Origin: Exiguobacterium sp. BMC-KP
GTDB lineage: Bacteria; Bacillota; Bacilli; Exiguobacteriales; Exiguobacteriaceae
Assembly: GCF_001275385.1 (NCBI RefSeq)
Contig: NZ_LGIW01000015.1
Coordinates: forward strand, 496,001-560,000
Reading direction: 5' to 3'
DNA length: 64,000 nt
Part shown: positions 9,080 through 17,254 of the stretch, piece after piece
How the letters are laid out: each line of letters starts with the position of its first letter
How positions within the stretch are numbered: the stretch's first letter is position 1
Translations under genes and position numbers: made by a program
The notes under the pieces: generated by a model
Database searches by the model: none
The model's input: only the letters and a program-made list of their open reading frames with translations
What the model was told of the DNA's origin: nothing

Positions 9080-9817
9080 TTACAAGAAGGCGAGTGGGTT
9101 AACACTGCTTGCTGCAGATGAACCGCTGTAGACATAATTACCACGATGGATCTCGAAATGTAAGTGAGATCCGAATGAGTTACCAGTGCTACCGACAGCT
9201 CCGATGTTTGCGCCTTTAGGAATCGATTGACCGACGAAGACAGAACGTTTGCTAAGGTGAGCATACACTGTTGTGTACGAAATACCGTTCACTTTATGTT
9301 CGACCATGACATGGTTTCCATATGCTCCTTGATATGACGACTTGATGACTTTTCCGGCAGCAGCTGCTTTAACGGGTGCTCCTGTAGGTGCTCCGAAGTC
9401 AATTCCGTTGTGGAACGTGTAGCCGTACTTGCCGCTAGCATTTCCGTAACCTTGCGTAATTGGTCCGCTTGTCGGACGAATGAATCCAGTTGACGAAGAA
9501 AACGATGCTTTTTTCGCTGATTTACTAGAAGTACTGTACTTCTTGACATAACCGGAATAAACGAAGCGCTTTTCACCTTTATGCATGATCTTCGTCCAGT
9601 TTCCTGTCTGACCGAGGTATTTGAACGTTTGACCCGCATTGACGCCGTCGACGATGCGGTGTTTCAACGATGGACCAGTCCGGACACGGAGTCCGTCTGC
9701 TTTAATTTTTACTTTATACGATGAGCCAGAAGCGGCTTCAACCTTACCATTACCCGTAGCTGCAAAACCTGAAACAACGAGGGCGCTCATTGCTAACGTC
9801 GTGATTGTTCGTTTCAT
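9080..9817 (-). CDS. Secreted M23 metallopeptidase with SH3 domain
   Basis: 245 residues from the ATG at 9817, chosen because AGGAGGAA sits just upstream; a longer frame adds 16 residues without a site. Residues 1-29 are a Sec signal peptide ending near VEAA. Residues 33-95 form a bacterial SH3 domain (LRVRTGPS, then WTKIMHKGEKRFVYSGYVKKY). Residues about 118-240 are a LytM/M23 peptidase with zinc ligands in HNGIDFGAP and HLHFEIH. It is expected to cut peptide cross-bridges in peptidoglycan outside the cell. The family contains both lysins and non-lytic remodelers. Confidence 0.93.
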   Translation of the reverse strand: MKRTITTLAMSALVVSGFAATGNGKVEAASGSSYKVKIKADGLRVRTGPSLKHRIVDGVNAGQTFKYLGQTGNWTKIMHKGEKRFVYSGYVKKYSTSSKSAKKASFSSSTGFIRPTSGPITQGYGNASGKYGYTFHNGIDFGAPTGAPVKAAAAGKVIKSSYQGAYGNHVMVEHKVNGISYTTVYAHLSKRSVFVGQSIPKGANIGAVGSTGNSFGSHLHFEIHRGNYVYSGSSAASSVNPLAFL

Positions 9818-10003
9818 GAATGTTCCTCCTAAGTTGAATATCTTGTGTTGTCGTCGGAATGACATCTATAGAAGTGGATGCGTTTAGTGTGTATTGAAGT
9901 GAGTGATGCGGTCATTTGACTAACGAGAGTATAGCATTCAAACATCAGACCTTTGTGTTTCAATTCGATTGCTTAAATATATTCTAATAACAATTGTTGT
10001 AAT

Positions 10004-10021
10004 ATTGAATAGTTATTCAAT
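10004..10021. promoter_or_regulatory. AT-rich dyad between the M23 peptidase and NUDIX genes
   Basis: The 18-bp sequence ATTGAATAGTTATTCAAT has 8-bp inverted arms around a 2-base centre. It lies in the 326-bp AT-rich gap (9818-10143) between two divergent genes, where an operator could control either. I see nothing else recognisable in this gap. No regulator is assigned. Confidence 0.35.
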
Positions 10022-10143
10022 GTGAAAATGCCTTAAAATCAAGATGAATTTATATTACAACGAGATGAAGTTGATGACAAAATACAATCATGGGAAATGA
10101 TGAAAAAGTATGGGGAAACTAAAATTAGAGAGTGGGAAATGAG

Positions 10144-10605
10144 ATGGATTTAACGTTTACAGTAAATCAAAAAAAGCTTAACATTCGCGCAGTGGCGCTG
10201 TTGATTCAAGATGGACATCTTTTGATTCATCGTCAAGGAGAAGATGATTTTTGGTCATTACCGGGAGGGCGTGTCCAGTTCGGTGAATGTGGTGCCAAAG
10301 CGATTGAACGTGAATTAGTAGAAGAACTCGGTCAGTTGATTGAGCCACCGGTCTTCCGTTTCCTGCATGAAAATTTCTTTGAGTATGCCGATCACCAATT
10401 TCATGAACTGGGGATGTTTTATGATGTGACGTGCCGAGAGCCGCTGCCTTTATTAACAGAAGATTTTTATGGTCCAGAAGGTGAAGGGTTGACGTATCGC
10501 TTTGTTCCGTTTGACAAACTGGATCAGTATACAGTGTACCCAAGTGAACTCGTGCACATGCTCCGAACGAATACATTCCCAACGCTGTTGACGAATGACA
10601 TCTGA
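10144..10605 (+). CDS. NUDIX hydrolase
   Basis: 153 residues from the ATG at 10144; an upstream in-frame GTG at 10132 would add four residues. The NUDIX box GX5EX7REUXEEXGU is complete, from GGRVQFGE to RELVEELG at about residues 44-65, with all metal-binding glutamates. The enzyme is predicted to hydrolyse a nucleoside diphosphate linked to another group; substrate unknown. The N-terminal strand (NIRAVALLIQDGHLLIHR) and length match ADP-ribose/nucleotide-type NUDIX proteins of Bacillus. It is followed by a sigma-B promoter for the next gene rather than a clear terminator. Confidence 0.9.
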   Translation: MDLTFTVNQKKLNIRAVALLIQDGHLLIHRQGEDDFWSLPGGRVQFGECGAKAIERELVEELGQLIEPPVFRFLHENFFEYADHQFHELGMFYDVTCREPLPLLTEDFYGPEGEGLTYRFVPFDKLDQYTVYPSELVHMLRTNTFPTLLTNDI

Positions 10606-10620
10606 CTTTTCCAGAAAAAC

Positions 10621-10645
10621 GTTTATAGATGTATCGCAAGGGAAT
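10621..10645 (+). promoter_or_regulatory. Sigma-B promoter for the stress dehydrogenase
   Basis: GTTTAT (10621-10626), 13 bases, GGGAAT (10640-10645) matches the Bacillales general-stress sigma factor consensus GTTTWW-N13-15-GGGWAW. It starts 72 bp before a gene whose B. subtilis relatives belong to the general stress regulon. Confidence 0.75.
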
Positions 10646-10692
10646 GGTTAATCATGTAGTTCATTCAACAGTGATAAGGGAGCTGATCGTTC

Positions 10693-11568
10693 ATGAGAGA
10701 AGAACAGTTCGAAGCGATGCATCAAGAAGCACGAGGGCAGACACAGGAACAACAACCCGGTGTCGAGTACGCCATGAAACCAGAACCCATCTACGATGAT
10801 CCAGATTATGTCGGTTCAGGAAAACTGACAGGAAAAGTCGCGCTGATCACGGGTGGGGATAGTGGAATCGGTCGTGCTGTCGCTGTCGCTTTCGCAAAAG
10901 AAGGGGCGAACGTCGCGATCGTTTACTTAAATGAGGGGAAAGACGCTGAAAAGACGAAATCGTTGATTGAAGGTTACGGAGTTAAAGCCTTAAAAATCGC
11001 AAAAGATGTCAGTCAACCGGAAAATGCTCAAGAGATTATCGATCTGGTCATTGCAGAATTCGGTCAATTGAACATTGTCGTCAATAATGCCGGGAAACAA
11101 TTCCCGCAGGATGATTTCCTCGCTATTACACCAGAACAATTGAAGGAAACGTTCGAGACGAATGTCTTTTCGATGTTTTATTTGATTCAGGCTGCGCTCC
11201 CACATTTGCATAAAGAAGATACGATCATTAATACTTCATCGGTGACGGCTTATCGTGGAGCACCGACGTTGATCGATTACTCAGCGACGAAAGGGGCAAT
11301 CACGACATTGACACGCTCACTTGCCTCGAGCTTGATCGAGAAGGGAATCCGCGTTAATGCGGTCGCACCCGGTCCGATCTGGACACCGCTCATTCCAGCG
11401 ACGTTCTCGAAGGAAAAAGTTGAGGCGCATGGGGAAGATACGTTAATGAAACGCCGGGGACAACCGTCAGAAAACGCACCGGCCTATGTCTATCTCGCCT
11501 CCCGCGATTCAAGTTACGTCACGGGTCAGACGATTCATATCAACGGCGGCGATTACATCACGTCGTAA
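10693..11568 (+). CDS. SDR-family general stress oxidoreductase (YdaD/YhxC-like)
   Basis: 291 residues. A variable acidic N-terminal tail of about 40 residues (Gln/Glu-rich, then YDDPDYVGSGKLTGKVALITGG) precedes a classical SDR core with TGGDSGIGRA near residue 53, NNAG near residue 133 and catalytic YSATKG near residue 196. This layout is characteristic of B. subtilis YdaD/YhxC/YhxD and general stress protein 39. It is an NAD(P)-dependent oxidoreductase of unknown substrate. A sigma-B promoter stands upstream, and a small proline-rich gene follows after 13 bp, so both are probably stress induced. Confidence 0.9.
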   Translation: MREEQFEAMHQEARGQTQEQQPGVEYAMKPEPIYDDPDYVGSGKLTGKVALITGGDSGIGRAVAVAFAKEGANVAIVYLNEGKDAEKTKSLIEGYGVKALKIAKDVSQPENAQEIIDLVIAEFGQLNIVVNNAGKQFPQDDFLAITPEQLKETFETNVFSMFYLIQAALPHLHKEDTIINTSSVTAYRGAPTLIDYSATKGAITTLTRSLASSLIEKGIRVNAVAPGPIWTPLIPATFSKEKVEAHGEDTLMKRRGQPSENAPAYVYLASRDSSYVTGQTIHINGGDYITS

Positions 11569-11581
11569 GGGGGAGATCAAG

Positions 11582-11770
11582 ATGAAGAAGAATCCGAATG
11601 AAGTGCCTGAACGCGAACCGGATCATCAACCGGACGAGATACCGCAGACACCACCGAGCGAGGTGCCAGATACGCCACAGGAAGACCCGGTCCGTCAGCC
11701 GGAACCGGATACGTTCCCAGAACCAACCGAGATTCCGGATACACCGCAGGAAGATCCGAATCCGTACTGA
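11582..11770 (+). CDS. Small proline- and acid-rich repeat protein
   Basis: 62 residues starting at the ATG 13 bp after the SDR stop, with GGGGGAG just upstream. More than a quarter of the residues are proline, and Glu and Asp are abundant. The octapeptide PDTPQEDP occurs twice (near residues 29-36 and 52-59), and EVPEREP/EIPQTPP look like weaker copies. No signal peptide or membrane segment is seen; it is probably disordered. I do not recognise a family. Its place behind a sigma-B promoted SDR gene suggests a stress role. Confidence 0.75.
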   Translation: MKKNPNEVPEREPDHQPDEIPQTPPSEVPDTPQEDPVRQPEPDTFPEPTEIPDTPQEDPNPY

Positions 11771-11783
11771 TTGAATTGATCAG

Positions 11784-11816
11784 AGCCACCATCCCAATCG
11801 AGGATGGTGGCTTTTT
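11784..11816 (+). terminator. Terminator of the SDR / proline-rich operon
   Basis: Stem AGCCACCATCC (11784-11794) pairs perfectly with GGATGGTGGCT (11802-11812), followed by T residues. Confidence 0.92.
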
Positions 11817-11839
11817 CGTGACAGAAACAAAAAACCGGC

Positions 11840-11869
11840 TTGACAGTCAAACTGTATGGTGAGTATGAT
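11840..11869 (+). promoter_or_regulatory. Sigma-A promoter of the gntR-ABC operon
   Basis: TTGACA (11840-11845), 18 bases, TATGAT (11864-11869), about 58 bp before the GntR start codon. Confidence 0.7.
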
Positions 11870-11881
11870 ACAGAGGAGAAG

Positions 11882-11901
11882 TGTATTATTGTTTTAATAC
11901 A
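11882..11901. promoter_or_regulatory. Probable operator of the GntR/YtrA-type regulator
   Basis: Inverted repeat TGTATTA (11882-11888) and TAATACA (11895-11901) with a 6-base centre lies just downstream of the -10 box, near the expected transcription start. Autoregulation through such a dyad is usual for YtrA-type GntR proteins. Confidence 0.55.
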
Positions 11902-11926
11902 TTAAACAGGAAAGGGAGGTCTACCG

Positions 11927-12307
11927 ATGCAGTTCGACCAAAGAAGCCCGGTGTACCTGCAGGTCGTCCGTTGGTTTAAACAACGAATCGCGACCGAGGA
12001 ATTGCAAAGCGGGCAAGAGATCCCGTCCCGCCGCGAAATCGCCGCACAGCTCGGAATTAATCCGAATACCGCACAAAAAGCATATAAAGAGATGGAGGAG
12101 CAGCAATTGATTACGACAGAACGGAATGTCCCGAGTAAGATTACACGCGATCCACAAGTCGTCCAAAAAGTACGTGCCGAGATGCTCGAAGAAGCAGTTT
12201 CTGAATTTATCGATGCCGTCAAGGCGATTCAAATCCCACTCGATGAGGTCGTCTCGAAGGTCGAGACCGTCTATCAGGAAACGGAACGGAGGAAGATTGA
12301 TGCTTGA
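11927..12307 (+). CDS. GntR-family regulator, YtrA type
   Basis: 126 residues. N-terminal winged helix-turn-helix (PVYLQVVRWFKQRIATEEL, then SRREIAAQLGINPNTAQKAYKEMEE) with only a short C-terminal helical tail, which is the YtrA subgroup that controls ABC transporter operons. GGGAGG precedes the ATG. Its 3' end overlaps the ATPase gene by 8 bp, so the regulator and transporter are co-transcribed. It probably represses its own operon until an antibiotic or envelope signal arrives; the signal is not evident. Confidence 0.88.
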   Translation: MQFDQRSPVYLQVVRWFKQRIATEELQSGQEIPSRREIAAQLGINPNTAQKAYKEMEEQQLITTERNVPSKITRDPQVVQKVRAEMLEEAVSEFIDAVKAIQIPLDEVVSKVETVYQETERRKIDA

Positions 12308-12977
12308 AGTCCATGGCTTACAAAAAAAATACGGTAAAAAACCAGTCCTTCAAGGTGTCTCGTTCTCGGTTCCGATGGATCAACTGACGTGTTTAATCGG
12401 ACTGAACGGTGAGGGGAAATCAACAATCTTGAAGGCAATCGCAGGTCTCGTCCCAGTCAACGCGGGAACGGTTCTCGTCGATGGCGAGATCAACCGAAAT
12501 AAGATCGCCTTCGTTCCGGATATCCAGACGATGCCTGGCTACATGACGGTTGGTGATGCCCTGACCTATATGGCGGATTATTATTCAGACTGGAACCAAG
12601 CGACAGCCGATGAATTGATGCGGATCTTCCAGCTACTTTCGACGGACAAGATCACAGACTTATCAAAAGGGAACCAGGCAAAGGTCAGCTTGATCCTTGG
12701 ATTTGCCCTCGATCGTCCGTACTTATTGCTCGACGAACCGTTCGCTGGAATCGATTTGTTTACGAAAGAACAGATTGCTGGACTATTCTCGAGTCATTTC
12801 ATGGAAGGACGTGGCATCTTGATGACGACACACGAAATTCAGGAAATCGAGCACTTGATTGATCGAGTCGTCTTCTTACAGGACGGTCGGATCATCGATG
12901 AACATGAGACGGAAGAGATGCGAGAACTGTACGGGAAATCGGTTCAGGACCGGATGCGGGAGGTCTATCAACGATGA
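12300..12977 (+). CDS. ABC transporter ATP-binding protein (YtrB-like)
   Basis: 225 residues from the ATG at 12300, with AACGGAGGAAG upstream; the frame is open further upstream inside the regulator gene. Walker A is GLNGEGKST near residue 34, Walker B is LLLDEPFAGID near residue 142, and the switch His is in TTHEIQEIEH. The ABC signature reads LSKGNQAK in place of LSGGQ, as in YtrB and related exporters. It overlaps both the regulator gene and the permease gene (ATGA), so the three are made together. Confidence 0.9.
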   Translation: MLEVHGLQKKYGKKPVLQGVSFSVPMDQLTCLIGLNGEGKSTILKAIAGLVPVNAGTVLVDGEINRNKIAFVPDIQTMPGYMTVGDALTYMADYYSDWNQATADELMRIFQLLSTDKITDLSKGNQAKVSLILGFALDRPYLLLDEPFAGIDLFTKEQIAGLFSSHFMEGRGILMTTHEIQEIEHLIDRVVFLQDGRIIDEHETEEMRELYGKSVQDRMREVYQR

Positions 12978-13789
12978 AACAATACATACAATTGACGAAT
13001 GAAGAGATTAAACGGAGTTTTAAGCTTTATGTGATCGTTGTACTAGCAATGGTAGCGATTGAGTTAGCATCAATCGTTGCGCAAGTCATGTATCACGAAC
13101 GAAAAGTCGAGAATTTCATAGAACTTAACCGAGTTTCCGTCGCAGAAGCACTTAAACAAATTGATACACTCGGATACTCTGAGGCGTCCTCTTTCTTTAG
13201 TTATATGACTCTGATCGGAATGGCGATTGTTGTCATCTATGCGATTCAAATTTGGTACCGGGATTGGTTAGGAGAAACAAAGTATATTTATCGTTTACTA
13301 ATGCTTCCTGGAAGTCGAGCAAGCATCTTCTTCTCGAAATTGACGACAGTCTTTTTGATCATCATAAGTTTTATTGGAATTCAGTGGTGTGTATTGCAAT
13401 CAAGTTTTTATCTATTTGATTGGTTGATTCAACCGGAATACAAAAACCAGAGTGGCTTAAGTCCAGTTCGAAACGTGATGAACGATTTTTATACGATGAA
13501 TCTGATCGACTTGGGAATCATTCTCGCCATTTCACTATTCATTGTCAGTATTATTTTCTTGTTGGTTTTAATCGAACGTTCATTTCGTAAAGGTAAAGCA
13601 ATCATCAGAATTGGACTTGAAATTTTTGTTCCTGTTGCCTTAACCATTGGTATATTAGTGCTTTTAGATGAAACACGTCTCTTACTAGAGACAGAGGCAA
13701 TGTTTCTTCTGATTGGGTTAGGTCTGTGTTACTTCACGTATATTATCTGGAAAAGTCTTCGATTACTGCAACGAAAAATCACGGTGTGA
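12974..13789 (+). CDS. ABC transporter membrane protein, about six membrane segments
   Basis: 271 residues. Predicted membrane segments lie at about residues 17-39, 75-92, 110-135, 175-200, 218-235 and 238-260. Between segments 1 and 2 there is a soluble loop of about 35 residues. Start and preceding stop overlap as ATGA, so it is the natural partner of the ATPase. The layout is that of ABC-2-like export permeases in GntR-controlled operons; I see no closer family match. The substrate is unknown. Confidence 0.8.
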   Translation: MKQYIQLTNEEIKRSFKLYVIVVLAMVAIELASIVAQVMYHERKVENFIELNRVSVAEALKQIDTLGYSEASSFFSYMTLIGMAIVVIYAIQIWYRDWLGETKYIYRLLMLPGSRASIFFSKLTTVFLIIISFIGIQWCVLQSSFYLFDWLIQPEYKNQSGLSPVRNVMNDFYTMNLIDLGIILAISLFIVSIIFLLVLIERSFRKGKAIIRIGLEIFVPVALTIGILVLLDETRLLLETEAMFLLIGLGLCYFTYIIWKSLRLLQRKITV

Positions 13790-13799
13790 GGAGTATACT

Positions 13800-14867
13800 A
13801 TGCGAACCTATAAATATATGTTATGTCTTGGAGTCATTTGTATTTTGACACTTGGAGTGTATGTCGTGTACTCTTCTTCAACAGAAGAACCTACATTTAC
13901 GGTTCAAACGATACAGGGAACTCCAAATGATCGATTGGTGAAACAACTTCAATTCGAGTTCAATGATCCTGAAAGTTATAAAACAGATTACGAAGTCACG
14001 TTAAAAGGAGAAGTTGAAAAAAAGCGAACGAATTATTTGTCTGAGTTCGCTAGAGATTACTCCGACGTGACGGATGCTCCACGCAGTTTCCGGCATTTCA
14101 TGAGCCAAATCGAATTATCACGATATGAGCAAGACAAAGAGGTATTTGGATTACACGTCAATGAAGATGGATCATGGGAACTACAATCGTGGAAACGTGG
14201 CACGGAAAAGGTGCAGACTGTTTCTTTACCAAAACCGGCAAAGACTAAAGGGATCTACTATCGACCATTTCAACGAACGAAACAGAAGTTATATGTTAAA
14301 CGAATTGGCGATGTTGTACAAAAACCAGGTACAAACAATATCTACGTAATTGATTTAAAGAAAAAAACAGTCCAACTCATGGATTTACCATTTCAACTAA
14401 CAGAAGATGATGAGGTACTTGCCATTTATCAGAATCGTGTCTTATACCGACAGATGCCTGACGACGCCAAGACAAGAGTTTATCTGAGAGACAATTCAAC
14501 ATCGACACGATTGAAGTTCCTTGAAGTTGAAGACATGTGGGACACACGTGTGATAGACGAAGGTGCCGTCGTAGGGATGACAGAGAACATGACTGAAACG
14601 AAAATCAATTGGTCGACGTACGACTTACGAACAAAGCAATTCACGCAGCATCGTTTTGATTTACCAAAACGAGATGCCAATGAAGTGCAACGACACACAT
14701 CGGCAATCCTTGAGAACGATTTAGTGTATTCCTTCATCGAGACAAAGAAAAATGGCACATCTATCCTTGTTTTAGATGCACGGACTGAAGAAGTTCGATA
14801 TGAGGGAACAATTAAATATGACATGCCTAAGAGTGACCTTCAACTCAACGGGATGACAATTAACTGA
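13800..14867 (+). CDS. Membrane-anchored extracellular protein of unknown function, in the ABC operon
   Basis: 355 residues. One N-terminal hydrophobic segment (residues 7-25) lacks a lipobox cysteine and ends in SSST, so a signal anchor or cleaved signal peptide is likely. The remaining 320 residues are hydrophilic, with recurring beta-strand pairs such as NIYVIDLKKKTVQLMDL and STYDLRTKQFTQHRF that suggest a beta-propeller-like fold. It starts 10 bp after the permease with GAGGAG upstream. It may be a sensor or accessory part of the transporter. I do not recognise the family. Confidence 0.7.
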   Translation: MRTYKYMLCLGVICILTLGVYVVYSSSTEEPTFTVQTIQGTPNDRLVKQLQFEFNDPESYKTDYEVTLKGEVEKKRTNYLSEFARDYSDVTDAPRSFRHFMSQIELSRYEQDKEVFGLHVNEDGSWELQSWKRGTEKVQTVSLPKPAKTKGIYYRPFQRTKQKLYVKRIGDVVQKPGTNNIYVIDLKKKTVQLMDLPFQLTEDDEVLAIYQNRVLYRQMPDDAKTRVYLRDNSTSTRLKFLEVEDMWDTRVIDEGAVVGMTENMTETKINWSTYDLRTKQFTQHRFDLPKRDANEVQRHTSAILENDLVYSFIETKKNGTSILVLDARTEEVRYEGTIKYDMPKSDLQLNGMTIN

Positions 14868-14942
14868 ACTACAAAAAAGTGAAATATTTGAAACCTCCTG
14901 TTTTCTTCCAACGTATAAAGACTATACAAAGGGGGAGCTCAC

Positions 14943-15236
14943 ATGCAATTCTTGATTTTTGTCATCTTCGCAGGTGCCATGTACTGGTTCTACTACAATT
15001 TCCTACTCGGATATCGTAAGAAAAACATCACGTTGACGTTTGACGATCGGTTTTATTCACTCGACGAACATGTCGCAGCAATCGAACAAAAGCTCGCAAC
15101 GGATGGGCACTCGGCACGTTATCTCGGTGACCGTCGTTTTGAAGTCGATGGTAAACCTTATTTGTTCCTCGAGCGGACGGTCTCTGTCGGTGGAACTCCG
15201 ACACAGCAGACGATTCTCGAACAACAAAAAAAATAA
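14943..15236 (+). CDS. Small single-pass membrane protein of unknown function
   Basis: 97 residues. Residues 1-22 are a membrane segment rich in Tyr, Phe and Trp (FAGAMYWFYYNF), followed by a basic stop signal (YRKK) and a soluble domain of about 70 residues with alternating strands and helices. The strong site AAAGGGGGAG precedes the ATG. It lies 75 bp after the exported protein and is followed immediately by a terminator, so it may be the last gene of the same operon or have its own promoter. No family recognised. Confidence 0.7.
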   Translation: MQFLIFVIFAGAMYWFYYNFLLGYRKKNITLTFDDRFYSLDEHVAAIEQKLATDGHSARYLGDRRFEVDGKPYLFLERTVSVGGTPTQQTILEQQKK

Positions 15237-15262
15237 CTCTCCCGCGTGCGGGAGAGTTTTTC
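15236..15262 (+). terminator. Terminator after the small membrane protein gene
   Basis: CTCTCCCGC (15237-15245) pairs with GCGGGAGAG (15248-15256), followed by TTTTT. It overlaps the end of the stop codon region. Confidence 0.9.
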
Positions 15263-15263
15263 G

Positions 15264-15752
15264 TTAGACCGGAATTCGGTCAAGGGGATGTGGTTGCTTC
15301 GACGAGCGATACCAGCGCATGATCCAGTGATCGATGCCGATGTAATACGCAAAGCGTCCTGCAGCAAGTAAGACGACAGCTGCTGCTAGGAAGACCGGGT
15401 TCAACGCAATCGTCCCTGCAAGTAAGTAATTGAGATTCATGATGCTCCCGACGACGAGTGCAGGAACCGTCAACAGACTAAGAATCAACAAAATGCCGAC
15501 GACGAGTTCCGCGAACGGAATCAGGGCGTTGATCACCCCGACGTTCGGTAAGGCGAGTTGCTCGATCCACGTCGCATACCACGAACTGACGAGTGCATCT
15601 TCGCCTGTCGCTTTTGCGAGCGCTCCTTCGAGAAACGGTTTTGCATCGAAGCCATTGATGTACTTGCCGATTCCGGCGATGAACCACTGAATTCCGAGCC
15701 AGAGTCGGATGATTGTCAACAGACCAAGACCGATCATGTGTAATGCTTTCAC
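15264..15752 (-). CDS. DoxX-family membrane protein
   Basis: 162 residues with four hydrophobic segments (about 8-28, 75-98, 100-120 and 122-140). The pattern RLWLGIQWFIAGIGKYINGF near the N-terminus and FAELVVGILLIL in the middle are typical of the DoxX/DoxD family, whose members are linked to thiol or thiosulfate redox at the membrane. Translation starts at GTG 15752, nine bases after GAGGAG; an internal ATG six codons on is less well placed. A long inverted repeat lies in its 5' region. Confidence 0.87.
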   Translation of the reverse strand: MKALHMIGLGLLTIIRLWLGIQWFIAGIGKYINGFDAKPFLEGALAKATGEDALVSSWYATWIEQLALPNVGVINALIPFAELVVGILLILSLLTVPALVVGSIMNLNYLLAGTIALNPVFLAAAVVLLAAGRFAYYIGIDHWIMRWYRSSKQPHPLDRIPV

Positions 15753-15776
15753 TTTCAGACACTCCTCTACTACAAC

Positions 15777-15821
15777 ATAGTCCCCATCATACTGAAAAAT
15801 CGTCAGTCAGATGGGGACTAT
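15777..15821. repeat. 45-bp nested inverted repeat upstream of doxX
   Basis: ATAGTCCCCATC (15777-15788) is perfectly repeated in inverse as GATGGGGACTAT (15810-15821), with an inner ACTG / CAGT pair. It ends 25 bp before the doxX start. There is no U-run on the doxX-distal side, so a terminator for the MFS gene is not the obvious reading; an operator or leader hairpin is possible. Confidence 0.6.
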
Positions 15822-15879
15822 CATCATAACGTCATCGAACCGTCATCGACCTGTTACAAAAAAGCATAAGGTAACGGTT

Positions 15880-17064
15880 TCACGACCGTTGATCAAGGCG
15901 ATGACTGATCGCGGTCAATAACGCAGCAACGAGCGCGACTAGTCCACCGACGAGTGCCGTGTTCATCATCGGACCGTTCGCATAGACGATTCCACCGAGT
16001 GCGGAACCGAAGGCGATCCCGACGTTACTTGCGACAGGCATCAATGAAGCAGCGAGTCCTTTTGCTTCCGGATTGAACTTTTCAGCGAGATCAATCAAGT
16101 AGATCTGTGTCGAAGTCGTCAGTAAAATTGACATCAGCGACATCAAAGCGATATTAAACAGACCAAGTGAAAGGGATGCTGTTGTGAAGTATAACGCAGC
16201 AAGGACGATCGCTTGCACGACGAAGACGAATCGTAAGCGACCCATCGGATTTTTGCTGGCGATTTTACCGGCAAGGATGTTACTGAAGATCGAGACGACA
16301 CCGTAAGCGAGCAAGATCGGACTGATCCATGTCTTCGCGATGCCGAGTTCCGTTTGGAGGATTGGTACAAGGTACGTGTAGACGACGTACGTTGCCCCGA
16401 AGCCGAACGACGGAATAAAGAAGGCAATCAAGATCCGTGGGTTGGCTAACAATCCGAGCTGCTCTTTAATCGAACCAGAACCGGTCGATTGCTGGACGGG
16501 AACGATCTTCCATACGGCGAGGAACGCGATTAATCCCATGAATGTCGTCAGCCAGAACGTGGCTTCGAATCCAGCGTGTTGACCGATGAACGTACCAATC
16601 GGAACACCAAGGACGTTTGCGAGTGTAAAACCACCGAAAATGAACGAGACGGCAACACCGCGCTTCGCGACCGGAACACCGTCACTTGCGACGACCATCG
16701 CGAGTGAAATCAAGACGCCGGTCAAGATGGCTGTCAGGATCCGGGTTGCGAGCAATACTTCATAACTTGGTGCAAAACTACTGGCAAGATTCAGTAAGAC
16801 CCAGGCAAGTAACAGACGTAGGATCAGGCGACGCCGTTCCAGATGACCGGTCATCGACATGACGATTGGTGTACCAATCGCAAAGGAGATGGCAAAGGCT
16901 GAGACGAGCGTACCCGCTGTTGCGATCGTGATATCAAGGGCTGAGGAGATTTCAGCGAGGATTCCGACGATGACGAATTCGCTCGTTCCGAGAACGAACG
17001 TCAGGAGCGACAACGTGGCAATCAAGAGCCAATCGCGTCGACTTAAACGAGTAGTAGGTGACAT
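15880..17064 (-). CDS. MFS transporter, AraJ/multidrug-efflux type
   Basis: 394 residues from the ATG at 17064 (GAGGAA upstream); a longer open frame adds 27 residues with no site. Twelve hydrophobic segments. The N-terminal motif LGTSEFVIVGILAEIS is characteristic of the DHA1 subgroup with AraJ and Cmr-like exporters, and GHLERRRLILRLL is the MFS loop 2-3 motif. Probably exports small hydrophobic compounds or sugars with proton exchange. It has its own promoter region and no clear regulator nearby. Confidence 0.88.
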   Translation of the reverse strand: MSPTTRLSRRDWLLIATLSLLTFVLGTSEFVIVGILAEISSALDITIATAGTLVSAFAISFAIGTPIVMSMTGHLERRRLILRLLLAWVLLNLASSFAPSYEVLLATRILTAILTGVLISLAMVVASDGVPVAKRGVAVSFIFGGFTLANVLGVPIGTFIGQHAGFEATFWLTTFMGLIAFLAVWKIVPVQQSTGSGSIKEQLGLLANPRILIAFFIPSFGFGATYVVYTYLVPILQTELGIAKTWISPILLAYGVVSIFSNILAGKIASKNPMGRLRFVFVVQAIVLAALYFTTASLSLGLFNIALMSLMSILLTTSTQIYLIDLAEKFNPEAKGLAASLMPVASNVGIAFGSALGGIVYANGPMMNTALVGGLVALVAALLTAISHRLDQRS

Positions 17065-17254
17065 GGATGATTCCTCAATTCTAGCGCTTGCGCGCGAAAC
17101 TATGAGTAACAGGATAGCACGAAACGATTTCGTCGGGTATCGCAAAGCGTGATTCCGAGAAAAGAACCATTATTCAAAATAGCGCGTGAATTTCCAAGGT
17201 TTCTGTTTTTTGCGTATACTACAGGAGAAGACTACTGATAAAGGAGTGGAAACG

